A stretch of 64,000 nucleotides of DNA from assembly GCA_030490835.1 (NCBI GenBank), contig CM059972.1, positions 52,309,563 through 52,373,562 on the forward strand, read 5' to 3'. Numbering within the stretch: position 1 is the first letter of the stretch; each line of letters begins with the position of its first letter. The position numbers and the translations under genes are program-made. The DNA is from Annona cherimola. Lineage: Eukaryota > Streptophyta > Magnoliopsida > Magnoliales > Annonaceae. Below the pieces are notes generated by a model, which made no database searches, was not told where the DNA came from, and was given only the letters and a program-made list of their open reading frames with translations. This document shows positions 10,502 through 21,525 of this stretch, piece after piece.

Positions 10502-13500
10502 CCTGGACAGAATCTCAAGAATAAGAAGAAAAGGTGGTCACAGGTACGGTTTATATTCTAGGGAATATGGTAGTAGCTTTGTTTGATTCTGGTGCCACTC
10601 ATTCATTCATAGCATGCCAATACGTGACCACCCATGCACTGCCTATAGAAGAGACCAATCAGGTTATACATGTAGAATCTCCAGTCTATAGGTTAGCAAG
10701 TACTAGCTAAGTATGCAAAGCCTGCCCAATTAGGATAGGATCATTGATTCTAGAAGCTGATTTGATCCTATTGCCTATGACTGAGTTCGACGTAATATTG
10801 GGTACGGATTGGCTAAGCCAATGGGGTGTGACCATAGACTGTAAGAATAAGAAAGTGCAATTTGAAGCAACTCCAGGAAGGGAGATTGCCATTGGAAAAT
10901 TAAGGCAACCTGACAATTCAAGTATACTGATATCATCTATGAAAGCTGTCAGAATGATTTAACAAAAGTGCCAAGCTTACTTGGTGTCTGTGAATGTAGA
11001 TAAATGCATGGAGGTAGAAATTAATCAAATACCTGTAGTTAGAGAATTTTCAGATATATTTCCAAAGGAGTTAACCACGTTGACTCCACAAAGGGAGATG
11101 GATATGACAATTGATGTAATGTCGGGTACAGCTCTGATTTCTAAAACTCCATATAGAATGGCGCCAGCTGAGATGAGTGAACTAAGGGCGCAAATACAGG
11201 AGCCGTTGGACAAAGGTTTCATTAGACCTAGTGTGTCCCCTTGGGGAGCTCCGGTACTATTTGTGAGGAAAAAAGATGGAAGCTTGAGGTTATGTATTGA
11301 CTACCGAGAGTTGAATAAGGTTACTATAAAGAATAAATATCCATTGCCCAGGATCGATGATCTGTTTGATCAATTGCAAGGAGCCACGACTTTCTCTAAG
11401 ATTGACTTATAGTTAGGATACCATCAGTTAAGGATAAGTCCGGTCGATACTCATAAAATGACATTCCGAACCAGGTATGGACATTATGAGTTTCTGGTAA
11501 TGCCTTTCGGACTTACTAATACTCCTGTTGTATTCATGGACATGATGAATAGGGTTTTTCGGGACTATCTGGATCAATTTGTGGTTGTTTTTATCGATGA
11601 TGTCCTGATCTACTCTAAAATGGAGAAAGAACATGAAGACCATCTGCGAAGGGTTTTAGAAAGGCTAAGGAAAGAGAAATTGTATGCCAAACTGAAGAAA
11701 TGTGAGTTTTGGCTGAAACAAATAGGATTTCTCAGGCATATAATATCTGAAAAGGGTATTCAAGTTGATCCTCAAAAGATTGAGGCGGTATTGAGATAGC
11801 CATGGCCGACGACTATTACGGAAATTCAAAGCTTCCTAGGGTTGGCCGGCTATTACAGAAGGTTCGTCGAAGGATTTTCACAATTGTCAGCCCCGTTAAC
11901 CAAGTCGACTCGTAAGGGAGTCAGGTATGTATGGTCTGAGGAATGCGAGCGCAGCTTCAAGAGTTGAAACAACGGTTAGTAGAAGCACCCATTCTAACCC
12001 TACCCGAAGGAAATGAAGGGTTTGTTGTTTATAGTGATGCATCGAGAAAAGGTTTGGGTTACGTTTTGATGCAAAAGGGTAACGTGATAGCTTATGCATC
12101 ACGACAACTAAAGCCCAATGAGGTAAGCTACCCCATGCATGATTTAGAGTTAGTAGTGGTGGTATTTGCCTTAAAAATATGGAGACATTACCTGTATGGT
12201 GCGAGGTGTGAGATTTACACTGATCATAAGAGCCTTAAATATATTTTCACTCAGAAGGAGTTGAACATGAGACAAAGGAGATGGCTCGAGTTATTGAAGG
12301 ATTATGATTTGAAAATTTTATACCATCCAGGTAAGGCAAATGTGGTAGCCGATGCATTGAGGCGAAATGTCAGCTTAGCGCATCTTATCACTAAGGAGAA
12401 AGGACTGCTTAAGGAGATAGAGCAAATGGAACCGATTGTATGTCCACCAGGAGTTCACACCAGACTATCACAATTACACATACAATCATCACTTTTTGAA
12501 CAGATCAAGGTTGCGCAGCAAAAGGACACAGACCTACATACACATGTTGAGAAAATAAAGAGAAAGGGATCGACGGAATTTAATATTGATGAATAAGGTG
12601 TGTTCAGGTTCAAGGGTCGCCTTTGCATACCTAACATAGCTGAATTGAAAGAACAGATCCTTAAAGAGACACATTTTTTGCCTTTTTCTATTCACCCAGG
12701 TAGTACTAAGATGTATCAGGATCTCAAGAAAGCATATTGGTGGAATAATATGAAAAGAGAGATCACTGAATATGTAGCTAAGTGTTTAACTTGCCAACGG
12801 GCGAAGGCGGATCACCAGAAAATACCTGGTAAGTTACAGTCCTTGGAAATTCCCGAATGGATGTGGGATGACATTACAATGGACTTTATTGAAGGATTAC
12901 CTAGGACTCAAGCAGGAAACGATTCTATATGGATAATCGTGGATAGGTTATCAAAAGTCGCGCAGTTCCTACCTATCAGAAGGACTTATACAGCGGAAAG
13001 CTAGCTAAGGTTTACTATAAAGAGGTTGTACGATTACATGGAGTGCCAAAGTCGATTATCTCGGATCGAGATGCGACGTTTACATCAAGGTTTTGGAAAA
13101 GCTTGCACGAAACCTTAGGCACCCAACTCAAGTTCAGTACAGCTTTTCATCCTCAAACTGATGGACAAACGGAGTTGGTGAACCAAGTCATTGAAGATAT
13201 GCTCCGTATGTGTACCTTAGAGTTTGGAGGATCATGGGATGAGTATATCTCAATTGCGAAATTTGCATATAACAATAGTTACCAAGCTAGCATCCAAATG
13301 GCTCCATTTGAGGCGTTGTATGGTCAACGATGTCGAATGCCGCTGAACTGGGATGAAGTTGGAGAGAAAAGATTAGCCCCAGACTTATCTCAACGAATGG
13401 CAGACAAGGTGAAGACTATTCGCCAGTGCATACTCACTGCCCAAAGTCGGCAAAAGAGTTACACAGACTTCAAGAGAAGGGCTCTGAATATCCAAGTTGG

Positions 13501-13920
13501 CGAACACGTGTTTATAAAGGTCACGCCATTCAAAGGGGGATTACAAGGTTTGGAAAAAGGGGAAAGTTGAATCCCAGGTATATTGGACAATTTGAAGTTT
13601 TGGAAAAGGTTGGGAAACTAGCATATTGGGTAGCCTTGCCCCCAGCGCTAGCTGTAATTCACAATGTGTTTCATATATCGATGCTTAGGAAATATGTTTT
13701 GGACCCAACACATATATTAGTAGCTGAAAATTTACCGATTCAAGATTATCTAAATTATGAAGAAAGACTAGTGAGAATCTTGGATCACAAGGTACCAAAG
13801 CTTTGAAATCGGAAAATCGAGTACGTGAAAGTGCAATAGAATCGATATTCTGAAATTGAAGCCACTTGGGAGCTAAAGGAAGAAATGGAACGAAAGTACC
13901 CCCATCTATTTAAAGAATAG
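10502..13920 (+). pseudogene. pol of element A: protease, RT, RNase H, integrase, chromodomain (broken)
   Basis: Domains in order: aspartic protease with DSGATHSF at 10585-10608; RT with FIDD at 11590-11601; RNase H with YSDAS near 12031; integrase with zinc-binding H/H/CLTC (about 12670-12795), catalytic MDF (about 12874), SDRD (about 13060) and the Glu region (about 13171); then a chromodomain (about 13746-13914) ending at a stop by 13920. Breaks include a stop in the protease after RLAST (about 10709), TAA at 10960, TAG after FSKIDL (11410-11412), TAG at 11797-11799, frame changes near 11940 and 13560, TAA at 12594-12596 and TAG near 13002. No functional product is expected. The chromodomain in this family is thought to guide integration to heterochromatin. 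Confidence 0.88.
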
Positions 13921-13947
13921 ACAGTTTCGGGACGAAACCTGTTATAA

Positions 13948-13957
13948 GGGGGGAGGA
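13948..13957 (+). other. polypurine tract of element A
   Basis: GGGGGGAGGA lies directly before the 3' LTR start TGTGAAACCC, the plus-strand primer site. Elements B and C have equivalent tracts on the minus strand (51571-51582 and 18117-18128). Confidence 0.85.
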
Positions 13958-13958
13958 T

Positions 13959-14409
13959 TGTGAAACCCTAACCCATATGTATGCATTAATCATGTATATG
14001 ATATTTATATGTGAATTATTGAATTATGAAGATTTCATATGATTTTGCTAATTATTGCAATTAGGGTTATGGATTAGCAATAATGATGTGATTAAGCATT
14101 TTGAGCTAAAATGAGACAAGGGGATTAGATCATATTGATGTTGATTTAAATATGCAAATATATCATGAAAAATCATTTTTCATTATTTAATATGAATTAT
14201 GGAAATTTATATGATAATTGATAAGTGTAATGGAAAAACATTGAAAAATTCATAACTCAACACCTATACGGCGGATTCAAGTGAAATTTGACATGAAAAT
14301 TAATGATATTGGGCTTGGTATTATGGAACTAATGGGTTATGAAAATTCTTTATTAAATGAGAATTATGATTTATTTATCATATTTCAATTTTAACTGTTA
14401 ACTTTAAAC
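13959..14409 (+). repeat. 3' LTR of element A, truncated
   Basis: It matches 4972-5432 closely, apart from a short gap near the start (GTAGGACCC region) and scattered substitutions. It ends where the hAT-like terminal sequence begins at 14410. The rest of this LTR was not found to the right. Confidence 0.85.
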
Positions 14410-15615
14410 TAGGGGTGGGAACAGGGCGGGTCAACCCGTGACCCGCCCCGCCCTGACCCTATTTCATACCGGGCGGGTCAAGGGTTTAATATTTTCTAAA
14501 AAATACGGGTCGGGGCGGACCTATACCCGATGACCCGCACCCTAATAATATATAATTTTTGTAAACCTAAACCTACCCCGAACTCCCGTCTTCCGCAGTC
14601 CGCAGAGCGCAGTCGCCGCTGATTACTAAGAGGCCAACGCCCGCGTCCAGATCCGGATCTGCCATCCGCACACGCGCTCCTTGTCTCTGCCTTCCGCCCC
14701 CTCTCTCAAGTGTCGCAGAGCAGCAGACTTGCAGGCAGCAGAACGCCTTCAGCCGTTCAGAGGCATCAGCCCTTCAGGCCTTCACCCGTTCACCGTCGAT
14801 GCCCTTCGACTCCATCAGCTGAACTCCAAGTCTCCAGGTCACCGTCATCTCCTGCGTCGTCAGCTTCAAGTCTCCGAGCATCATCTCCGGTGCCGATTTT
14901 CTCTCCGTCTCTGAGCATCATTTCCGGCGTCAATTTCCTTTCCGTCTCCGAGCATCATTTCTGGCCCAATTTTCTCTCTTTCCGGCGTCGATTTCCTCTC
15001 CACAAGATCCGGAACTGTAGGCCTTCCAATCTTCCGGTGCATCTTAAGTTGCTGCCAAAGCCATCGAGATTTATTTGTGGTCCTCCCTCTCGCGCATGCT
15101 TTTGAACCATCTCAATCAACCAGTCTTCTTTTTTATCTCACTGTCTGTTTCTCTCTTTCTCCTCAAAATGGTTAAATAAATGGCTGACAGCGATAGATGT
15201 GTACATCTATAGCTGCTCTATGCGGCACGGGCAATTCATTTTGATTCTTTGCCAGACTGCGATGGCTCATACGCATGTGGTCAGCAATTGTTGAATCAGC
15301 AATAGCAGCGGCTAGTGGGAAAGAAAAGCCATTGTGTTTCCTCAACGAGTTCTAATGTTTTTCTTCTACCTCCCTAATGTTCTTTTACAAATGATTTGAT
15401 ATTTTATTTTTTAATTTTTTTTGCAATAATCTAACAATTATTTACCCACTTTTTGAAATATTCACTCACCCGTACTTTCTCGCTTTAACCACATTAACAA
15501 AAGCCAAAGTCATCGTTATTTAATTATGGTCGAAAGTGTTATTGGTTGTTATTTTGTTTTATTTATTGAATTGCATAGGTGTTATTCAGATCATGCATTC
15601 TAGAAGCTTTCGTTA
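14410..15615 (+). mobile_element. hAT-like element, left end only
   Basis: It begins TAGGGGTGGGAACAGGGCGG, close to the terminal repeat of the complete hAT-type element at 44469-45050 (TAGGGGTGGGAATCGGGGCG). The 8 bp before it, CTTTAAAC, nearly match the uninterrupted family A LTR (CTTTAAAT), consistent with an 8-bp target duplication. The opposite end is absent; the LTR of element C begins at 15616. The GC-rich stretch about 14580-15110 has overlapping Ser/Pro/Arg-rich frames but nothing recognisable as hAT transposase. It could be a leader exon of an autonomous element or captured host DNA. Confidence 0.5.
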
Positions 15616-17241
15616 TGTGGCGCCCCGAACCGAGGTGCCTAGAAGCCTTACTCCGGGATCGTTTTGATTGGTAAACGTGACTCAGGATTGTTGCCCTGGC
15701 CACACGGCAGGATTCTTTTTTTTTTTATCATTAATACATGGAAAATTTCCATCATTCATCTAACATGAAATATATTTCACATATCACAGTTATAACCCAA
15801 AACTGCTTCATAAAACAGAAATATTCATTTCCATCTCAAAATTATCATCATTGTCTTTACATATACAAAATTTCATCAAAACTGCATGTCATTTTACATG
15901 CTGCCTTCATCATCTTTTCCTGTCTGTTGTTGAAAAAGCATGGGTGAGTAATAATACTCAGTAAGCAAGCTATACATAATTTTTCAATCATTTTCATGCA
16001 TTTCATAAAATGCAAATGCAATGCATACATAGCATTCATGACATTCCTTTGGATGCAACGTTAGCTAGGCGCCCATCCCATACATGCTCCCATTTCGGGG
16101 AGGTCGCCGCCGGCTTGGGCCTATTAAGCGACTTGGCAATAGCGAGGGGGACATCCGGTCCGCTTACTACCTCGACTAAGGCCTATTCCTCGTGCACATG
16201 CTCATTCTCATACACATGCCGGCATGATATTTGCAAATCATAAACAATTTCATAAAAAGCATTTAATAAATAATTTCACAAAACGAACTTCAGTTCATGT
16301 AAAGCAGTCATAGGTATGGCCAACCTTAAATAAATTTCATAAAGCAACTTGCAAACAATTTCAAGCATTTTGGAAATAATTTGCAAAATATATAACTTGC
16401 TTACCTTCTTAGGAGGTGTCTTCGACCTTCTCTTTTCCTTTTCCTATTCAAGGACAAAGGATATTTTATTTCCTCTACTTAAGCTGCTTCCCATGTATGC
16501 TTTATAATATTTGGGCATTATTTTTTTTACATAGATATTTTTGTCCATAAATTCTTCAAAAATTCCATACTTATATTCAAATATTAATTTCCAAATTTTT
16601 TCCAAAATCACGCTGTTCACTGTAGCAAAATCACTGTTCATCCGTGGTTACTGTTCACAGCACGTGGTTACTGTTCATGGGTTTCAAAAATTGATATTTT
16701 TTCCAAAAATAAAAAATACCATGACATACCTTATGCCTAGTATATCATTGGACATTTCTTATATTTTGAATTTATCATCATTTACTTTCCCAAAAAAATC
16801 ATTTTCTCCATATACTAAAAATCATCATAAATTCACTTAAGCATAATCCTTAATTCCAAAAATCATGAAATTAATATATCATTATTCTAACATCATATTT
16901 ATCATAATAATACATCCCAAATCATCATTTATCATTTTTGGAGCATTATTTTCTCATATCATATGCTATCTTCCCGATTGCTCCATCTTCGCTCCAAATT
17001 TTTGATGTTTCGGCATAATTCCAATTAAGCATTATAACTTTACTTATTTTCTCATGCTTAGGCATTATCTAAGCATGATTTTACCCTATTTAACATCCAA
17101 AAGAAATTTGGAAAGAAATTACTTACCAGAAGTGGAAAATCTCTCCTCCAACTCACCCTTTCTCTCTTAAAACGAAATTGGGGGTGGAAAATGAGCTCTT
17201 GATCAAGCTTGGGACTGCCTTGGTCGTTCACCCCTTGGCCC

Positions 17242-17250
17242 CTATTTATA
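17242..17250 (-). promoter_or_regulatory. TATA box of element C 3' LTR
   Basis: TATAAATAG on the minus strand, at the position matching 457-466 in the other family C LTR. Confidence 0.55.
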
Positions 17251-17923
17251 GTTTTTGATTTTTCACAAAATTAGATTTTACCCCCTTAGCTTTGAGGTAT
17301 TTAATTATAAATTGGTATTTCTTTTTCATTTTAAAAATTGCATTGAGCCAAGAGCTGCCCACCCTATGCCTGCTCCAGCAGCCCTATGCAGCCCTATTTT
17401 TACCTATTTTTATTATTTTTTATTTAATTAATTTTTAAGCAAATTAAATCTAAACCCTTAATTTGTGATTTGGATGAATTTGAGCCATTGATTAAAGTCG
17501 AATGGCCCATTAAATGCCCCTGCTCACGCCCCTGCAGCTGCTGTATTCCATTTAAATTTTTTATTTTTTATTTTTTTACTTTTTGTAAAAAGTCAAAAGT
17601 GGCATTTAATTAAAGAAATGTTACTTTTGATTTTTCATTTTGACGTTTCGTTTTATCCTTTGATTTGTGATTTTCATCACATCTTGATCCATTCATCATG
17701 TCCATCATGAATTTTTAACCATCCATAAAAAATTTCACCAAATTCCGACGCCCGGATTGCAATTTATGAATTTTTTTCTATTTTTCCACAAAAATCCAAA
17801 CTTGGATTAAAATATCCAAAAGAATTGCTATTTTGTCTTGTAGTGATTAAATCTCTATTTTGTCTTTTGTGATTAAGTTAATCCAAATGATTAACTCTTA
17901 ATCACGGGTCTTAGTCCTTGGTT

Positions 17924-17961
17924 ACTATTCACGTGCACTATTCACGTGCACTATTCACGGG
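17924..17961 (-). promoter_or_regulatory. tandem 13-bp repeat with G-boxes in LTR U3
   Basis: ACTATTCACGTGC is repeated with a 13-bp period, giving CACGTG at 17930-17935 and 17943-17948 and a third degenerate unit (CACGG). It lies about 170-190 bp inside the LTR start and upstream of the TATA box. CACGTG is a core binding site of plant bZIP and bHLH factors; an enhancer role is inferred. Confidence 0.4.
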
Positions 17962-18116
17962 GTTAAATTCCTAATTGCATTATTTCAATCTCCAATACAC
18001 ATATCCATCAATATAATTCATGAATTTTCATTTATTCATAAAATAATTACAAAATTACAAATGTCGAAATGACGCGTATACAGTCGAAACAACGCGTATA
18101 CGGTTGGGGTTCCACA

Positions 18117-18128
18117 ATTCTTCCCCCC
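18117..18128 (-). other. polypurine tract of element C
   Basis: GGGGGGAAGAAT on the minus strand, immediately before the 3' LTR. Confidence 0.85.
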
Positions 18129-18152
18129 TTACAATAGGTTTCGTCCCGAAAC

Positions 18153-19687
18153 CTATCTTTCTTCGAATAATTGAGGGTACTTTCTTTCAACTTCTTCCCG
18201 TAACTCCCACGTGGCTTCGGATTCTGAATATCGATTCCATTGAACCTTTACATACTCAATTTCTCGGTTTCGAAGCTTCTTGATCTTGAAATCTAGTATC
18301 TTGATTGGCCTTTCCTCATAGTTCAAGTGTTCTTGTATTGGCAAATTTTCCGCTATCAACACATGGGTTGGATCTGAAACATACTTCCTGAGCATGGAGA
18401 TGTGAAACACATTGTGGATGACACTGAGGGCTGGTGGCAGAGCTATTCTATAGGCTAGATTGCCTATCTTTTCCAAAACTTCAAAGGGCCCAACATATCT
18501 TGGGTTTAATTTTCCCCTCTTTCCAAACCGGGTGACTCCTTTGAATGGCGCTACCTTAACAAATACGTGATCCCCAACTTGGATATTTAAATCCCTTCTT
18601 TTGCAATCGGTGTAACTCTTTTGCCTACTCTGGGCTGTGAGTATACACTGGCGAATCACTTGAACTTTTTCTGCCATTCTTTTTGAGAGGTCTGGAGCCA
18701 ATTTTCTTTCTCCCACTTTATCCCAGTTTAGAGGAGTTCTGCATTTTCGTCCATATAAAGCTTCAAATGGGGCCATTTGAATACTTGCTTGATAACTGTT
18801 ATTATAAGCAAATTCTGCCATAGCCAAATATTTATCCCATGATCCTCCAAATTCTACTGTGCACATTCTCAGCATATCCTCTACTATTTGATTTACCCTT
18901 TCTGTCTGCCCATCAGTTTGAGGATGAAATGCTGTGCTGAATTTCAGCTGCGTACCTAAGGTTTGATGTAAACTTTTCCGAAATCGAGATGTAAAACTAG
19001 AATCTCAATCGGAAACTATTGACTTAGGTACTCCATGCAGTCTCACTATCTCCTTATAATAAATTTTAGCCAGTCGCTCAGCAGTAAAATTTTTCTTGAT
19101 GGCTAGGAAATGAGCTACTTTTGATAATCTATCTACTATGACCCATATAGCATCATTCCCATTATAGGTTCTTGGCAACCCTTCAATAAAATCCATAGTA
19201 ATATCATCCCATTTCCATTCTGGAATTTCTAGCGACCGTAATTTTCCAGGGGTTCTTTGATGATCAGCCTTAACCTTTTGACATGTTAGGCACTTAGCCA
19301 CATATTCAGCAATTTCTCTCTTCATATTATTCCACCAATACATCTTGGTGCTACCTGGATGCATCGAAAATGGAGAGAAATGTGCTTCTTTCGATATCTG
19401 TTCCTTTACTTCCTCTTGATTGGGTATACATAGGCAACCCCTATATCTGTACATCCCATGTTCATCTTGTATGTATTCACTGAGATTTTTCTTAATCATT
19501 TTCTCCACATAATTCTTGAAATCCCCATTTTCTTGTTGAGCCATTTTAATTTGCTCAAATAAATTTGACTGGATTTGTAATTGAGACAATCTAACTTGTA
19601 CCCCAGGTGGGCTTACAATTAATTCTAATTGTCTCAACTCTTGTAATAGCCCTTCTTCCTTTGTGATGAGATGTGCTAAGCTAACAT
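18153..19687 (-). pseudogene. integrase and chromodomain part of element C pol
   Basis: Continues the pol frame after the copia insertion, which falls just after the RNase H motif DALSRNV. It holds the integrase zinc-binding region (H/H/CLTC), the catalytic core (MDF, SD, and the Glu region after HPQTDGQTE), the C-terminal GKRGKLNPRYVGPF region and a chromodomain (ATWELREE) up to the stop at 18153. There are two defects. A TGA lies at 19005-19007 where element B has CGA, a C-to-T change. A 21-bp in-frame deletion between KMY and WWNN removes seven residues that A and B keep. The last five bases (19683-19687, AACAT) are the copia target duplication. Confidence 0.85.
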
Positions 19688-19821
19688 TGTTGGAAACAAT
19701 GTTCAAAATAAAACAAATTGGCCAAGGATTGAGTTTTGATGATTAACAAGAACTAGTTTGAGTATATATATATATATATATGACTAATATGTTTGCCAAG
19801 TGTTTAAGGAAAGCAGAGAAG

Positions 19822-20646
19822 TCAAGTCGATCTTCGAGTCGACTTGAACTTAGACTTGGGAGTGAAGTCGATAGTGAAGTCGACTCCACTAACGACTTCA
19901 AACAAGCCAAAACTGGACAAAGTTGAAAATGGAATTCTGACGAGTGAAGTCGCAAGCCAAGTCGACTCCACATGCGACTTGGGTAGTCAAGTCGCATACG
20001 AAGTCGACTTCAGCATCGACTTCGAAGTACACAAAAATGTCCAGCGTTGAAATCTGGCTCCCGAAGATGCGAAGTCGCAGACGAAGTCGACTCCAAGTGC
20101 GACTTGGGCGAAGTCGCAAACCAGGTCGACTCCAACTTCGACTTGAGAAGTTTTGAAGTCCAAGATGAAGATTCAAGCATATCCAAGACATCCATTTGAA
20201 GTTTTCTCACATACAAATGAGCTTTAAAGACTATTCTTAAAGTGACTTTAGATCAAAGCAAGAATCCAAGTTCAAGTTCAAATCAAGTCTATCAAGCTCA
20301 AAGCAAATCTTCAAGCTAGCTTCCAAATGGAGTAAAAACCAAGTCATGAAGACCCAGTGAGTCCAAAGTAAAGCAAGGAAAATACACATATTTTGCAAGA
20401 ACTCAAAGCTTTCAAATGGTTTGCAAGACTCAAGACATTTCAAGAAGATCAAGGCGTTTCTGCAATAGACCAAGCCAAGTCGCAACCCAAGTCGACTTCA
20501 GGATCGACTTGAGTTGAAGTCTGAAAGCCAAGTCGACCCAAGTCTCAGACTTGAGTTTCTGAAGAACCCAAGTCGCAGGCCAAGTCGACTCCATGTACGA
20601 CTTGGAAGCCAAGTCGCAGGCCAAGTCGACTTCATCTTCGACTTGG
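19822..20646 (+). repeat. dispersed GTCGAC hairpin modules in copia U3
   Basis: A module of about 38 bp is built as AAGTCGCA, 4-5 variable bases, AAGTCGACTYCA, 4-5 variable bases, CGACTT. Clear copies lie at about 19946-19982, 19988-20027, 20071-20108, 20110-20147, 20476-20512, 20569-20606 and 20609-20646, with a variant at 19866-19903. The outer AAGTCG and CGACTT can pair, and GTCGAC is itself a palindrome. There are ten GTCGAC sites in the LTR. The last module ends about 80 bp before the TATA box, so the array occupies the promoter-proximal U3. The same modules are in the 3' LTR (about 28956-29778). Confidence 0.75.
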
Positions 20647-20728
20647 AGTATAACGGTCAAATTTTTGACCGTTGGAGTTCCTTTATTGCACGCCAACTAC
20701 TTCTACAACGTTCATATTTTCCTCAATC

Positions 20729-20736
20729 TATAAAAG
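20729..20736 (+). promoter_or_regulatory. TATA box of the copia 5' LTR
   Basis: TATAAAAG follows the GTCGAC modules and precedes a purine-rich leader (GAGAAAAACAAGAGAC). The 3' LTR has the identical box at 29861-29868. Confidence 0.7.
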
Positions 20737-21075
20737 GACATTCAAATGAACGTGAGAAAAACAAGAGACACTACTCTAAAGATCAAAGAGAGAAAAGAAG
20801 TACAAGAAAGACTTTCAAATACTTTTTCTCCATATTTGAGTGTTTCAAAGGAAGAAAGAGCTTCAAACTGCAAGTTGCTTCAACAATCATCATTCAAGCT
20901 ACTTTTGATTTCTTCCTCGAGCTCAAAACTGCCTACACAAATCTGTAAAGTGTAGTTTTTATTCATTTCTTTATTTGGTTGTATAAATCTTGATTTAGCT
21001 TGGGAAGCTAAGATCAAGTGTATGCAAAGTAGGGTGTGATTGGAGTGAGACTCATCACCTACTTGTGCAAGTGAT

Positions 21076-21227
21076 TGTATATGCCCCCTAGAGCTTTGAA
21101 TCTAGAAGAGAGCAAGTGGCTCTAGTTGTATATGCCCCCTAGAGCTTTGAATCTAGAAGAGAGCAAGTGGCTCTAGTTGTGTATGCCCCCTAGAGCTTTG
21201 AATCTAGAAGAGAGCGGTGACTCTAAG
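21076..21227 (+). repeat. three 51-bp tandem units in the copia LTR
   Basis: Each unit begins TGTATATGCCCCCTAGAGC (TGTGTATG in the third). Units start at about 21076, 21127 and 21178; the third diverges after AGAGAGC. The same array lies near 30208-30360 in the 3' LTR. It falls in the transcribed part of the LTR, downstream of the TATA box. Confidence 0.8.
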
Positions 21228-21479
21228 TGTATTCGTGGAATACATAGTGGAACCTAAGTCACAACGGAGTGTGAGCTTGGAAGAGTGGAGTAGGGAAGGT
21301 TTGCCCGAACCACTATAAATCTTGTGTTCTACTGCTTTATCTTATTTGCTCTTCATTTGCTTAAAAAAGGGGATTAACTTTTTCAAGGGGTTAAGATATT
21401 TGAAATTATCAAAGAAATTTTAAAGAACCCAATTCACCCCTCCCCTCTTGGGTTTAGCCATCAACTTGGGACCAACAAG

Positions 21480-21491
21480 TGGTATCAGAGC
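21480..21491 (+). other. primer-binding site of the copia element
   Basis: TGGTATCAGAGC, complementary to initiator-Met tRNA, starts 2 nt after the LTR end. Confidence 0.93.
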
Positions 21492-21525
21492 AGGTCTTTG
21501 AGTTTATCAAAGAGATCTTATTGAA

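Larger units (their letters stand above)
4972..14409 (+). mobile_element. element A: Ty3/gypsy chromovirus (Tekay/Del-like), decayed
   Basis: Order: 5' LTR (4972-7611), Met-tRNA primer site (7617-7628), extra ORF0 (7892-8739), gag (9212-10501), pol with protease, RT, RNase H, integrase and chromodomain (10502-13920), polypurine tract (13948-13957), and the first 451 bp of the 3' LTR (13959-14409). The chromodomain after integrase and the RT type place it with the plant Tekay/Del chromoviruses. Numerous stops and frameshifts make it non-functional. The bases before it are TGGGA (4967-4971); the matching right-hand target duplication cannot be checked because the 3' LTR is broken by the hAT-like element at 14410. 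Confidence 0.88.
15616..18116 (-). repeat. 3' LTR of element C
   Basis: On the plus strand it runs from TGTGGCGCCCCGAACC to GGGGTTCCACA; read on the minus strand it starts TGTGGAACCCC and ends GGGGCGCCACA. The polypurine tract adjoins it at 18117. Length is 2501 bp. It contains hairpin 2 (15677-15703), hairpin 1 (15945-15960), the GC-rich block (about 16050-16180), GAACAGTAA repeats (16618-16680), a TATA box (17242-17250), and a 13-bp tandem repeat carrying two CACGTG G-boxes (17930-17948). The five bases to its left are CGTTA; the partner duplication is not available. Confidence 0.87.
19688..21477 (+). repeat. 5' LTR of the copia element
   Basis: It starts TGTTGGAAACAATG and ends TTGGGACCAACA, giving the short terminal inverted repeat TGTTGG/CCAACA. 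It contains (TA)n at about 19760-19780, the GTCGAC modules (about 19822-20646), a TATA box (20729-20736) and three 51-bp tandem units (about 21076-21227). Confidence 0.93.

Noticed and set aside
13571..13920. Centromere-specific CRM-type chromovirus
   Set aside because: The C-terminus has a standard chromodomain with ATWEL, as in Tekay-like elements, and I see no CRM-type C-terminal motif.
19844..20955. Several overlapping open frames in both copia LTRs
   Set aside because: They translate the GTCGAC modules and leader; identical in both LTRs only because the LTRs are nearly identical.
21076..21227. Regular repeats resembling a CRISPR array
   Set aside because: Three directly abutting 51-bp units without spacers, inside a plant retrotransposon LTR.
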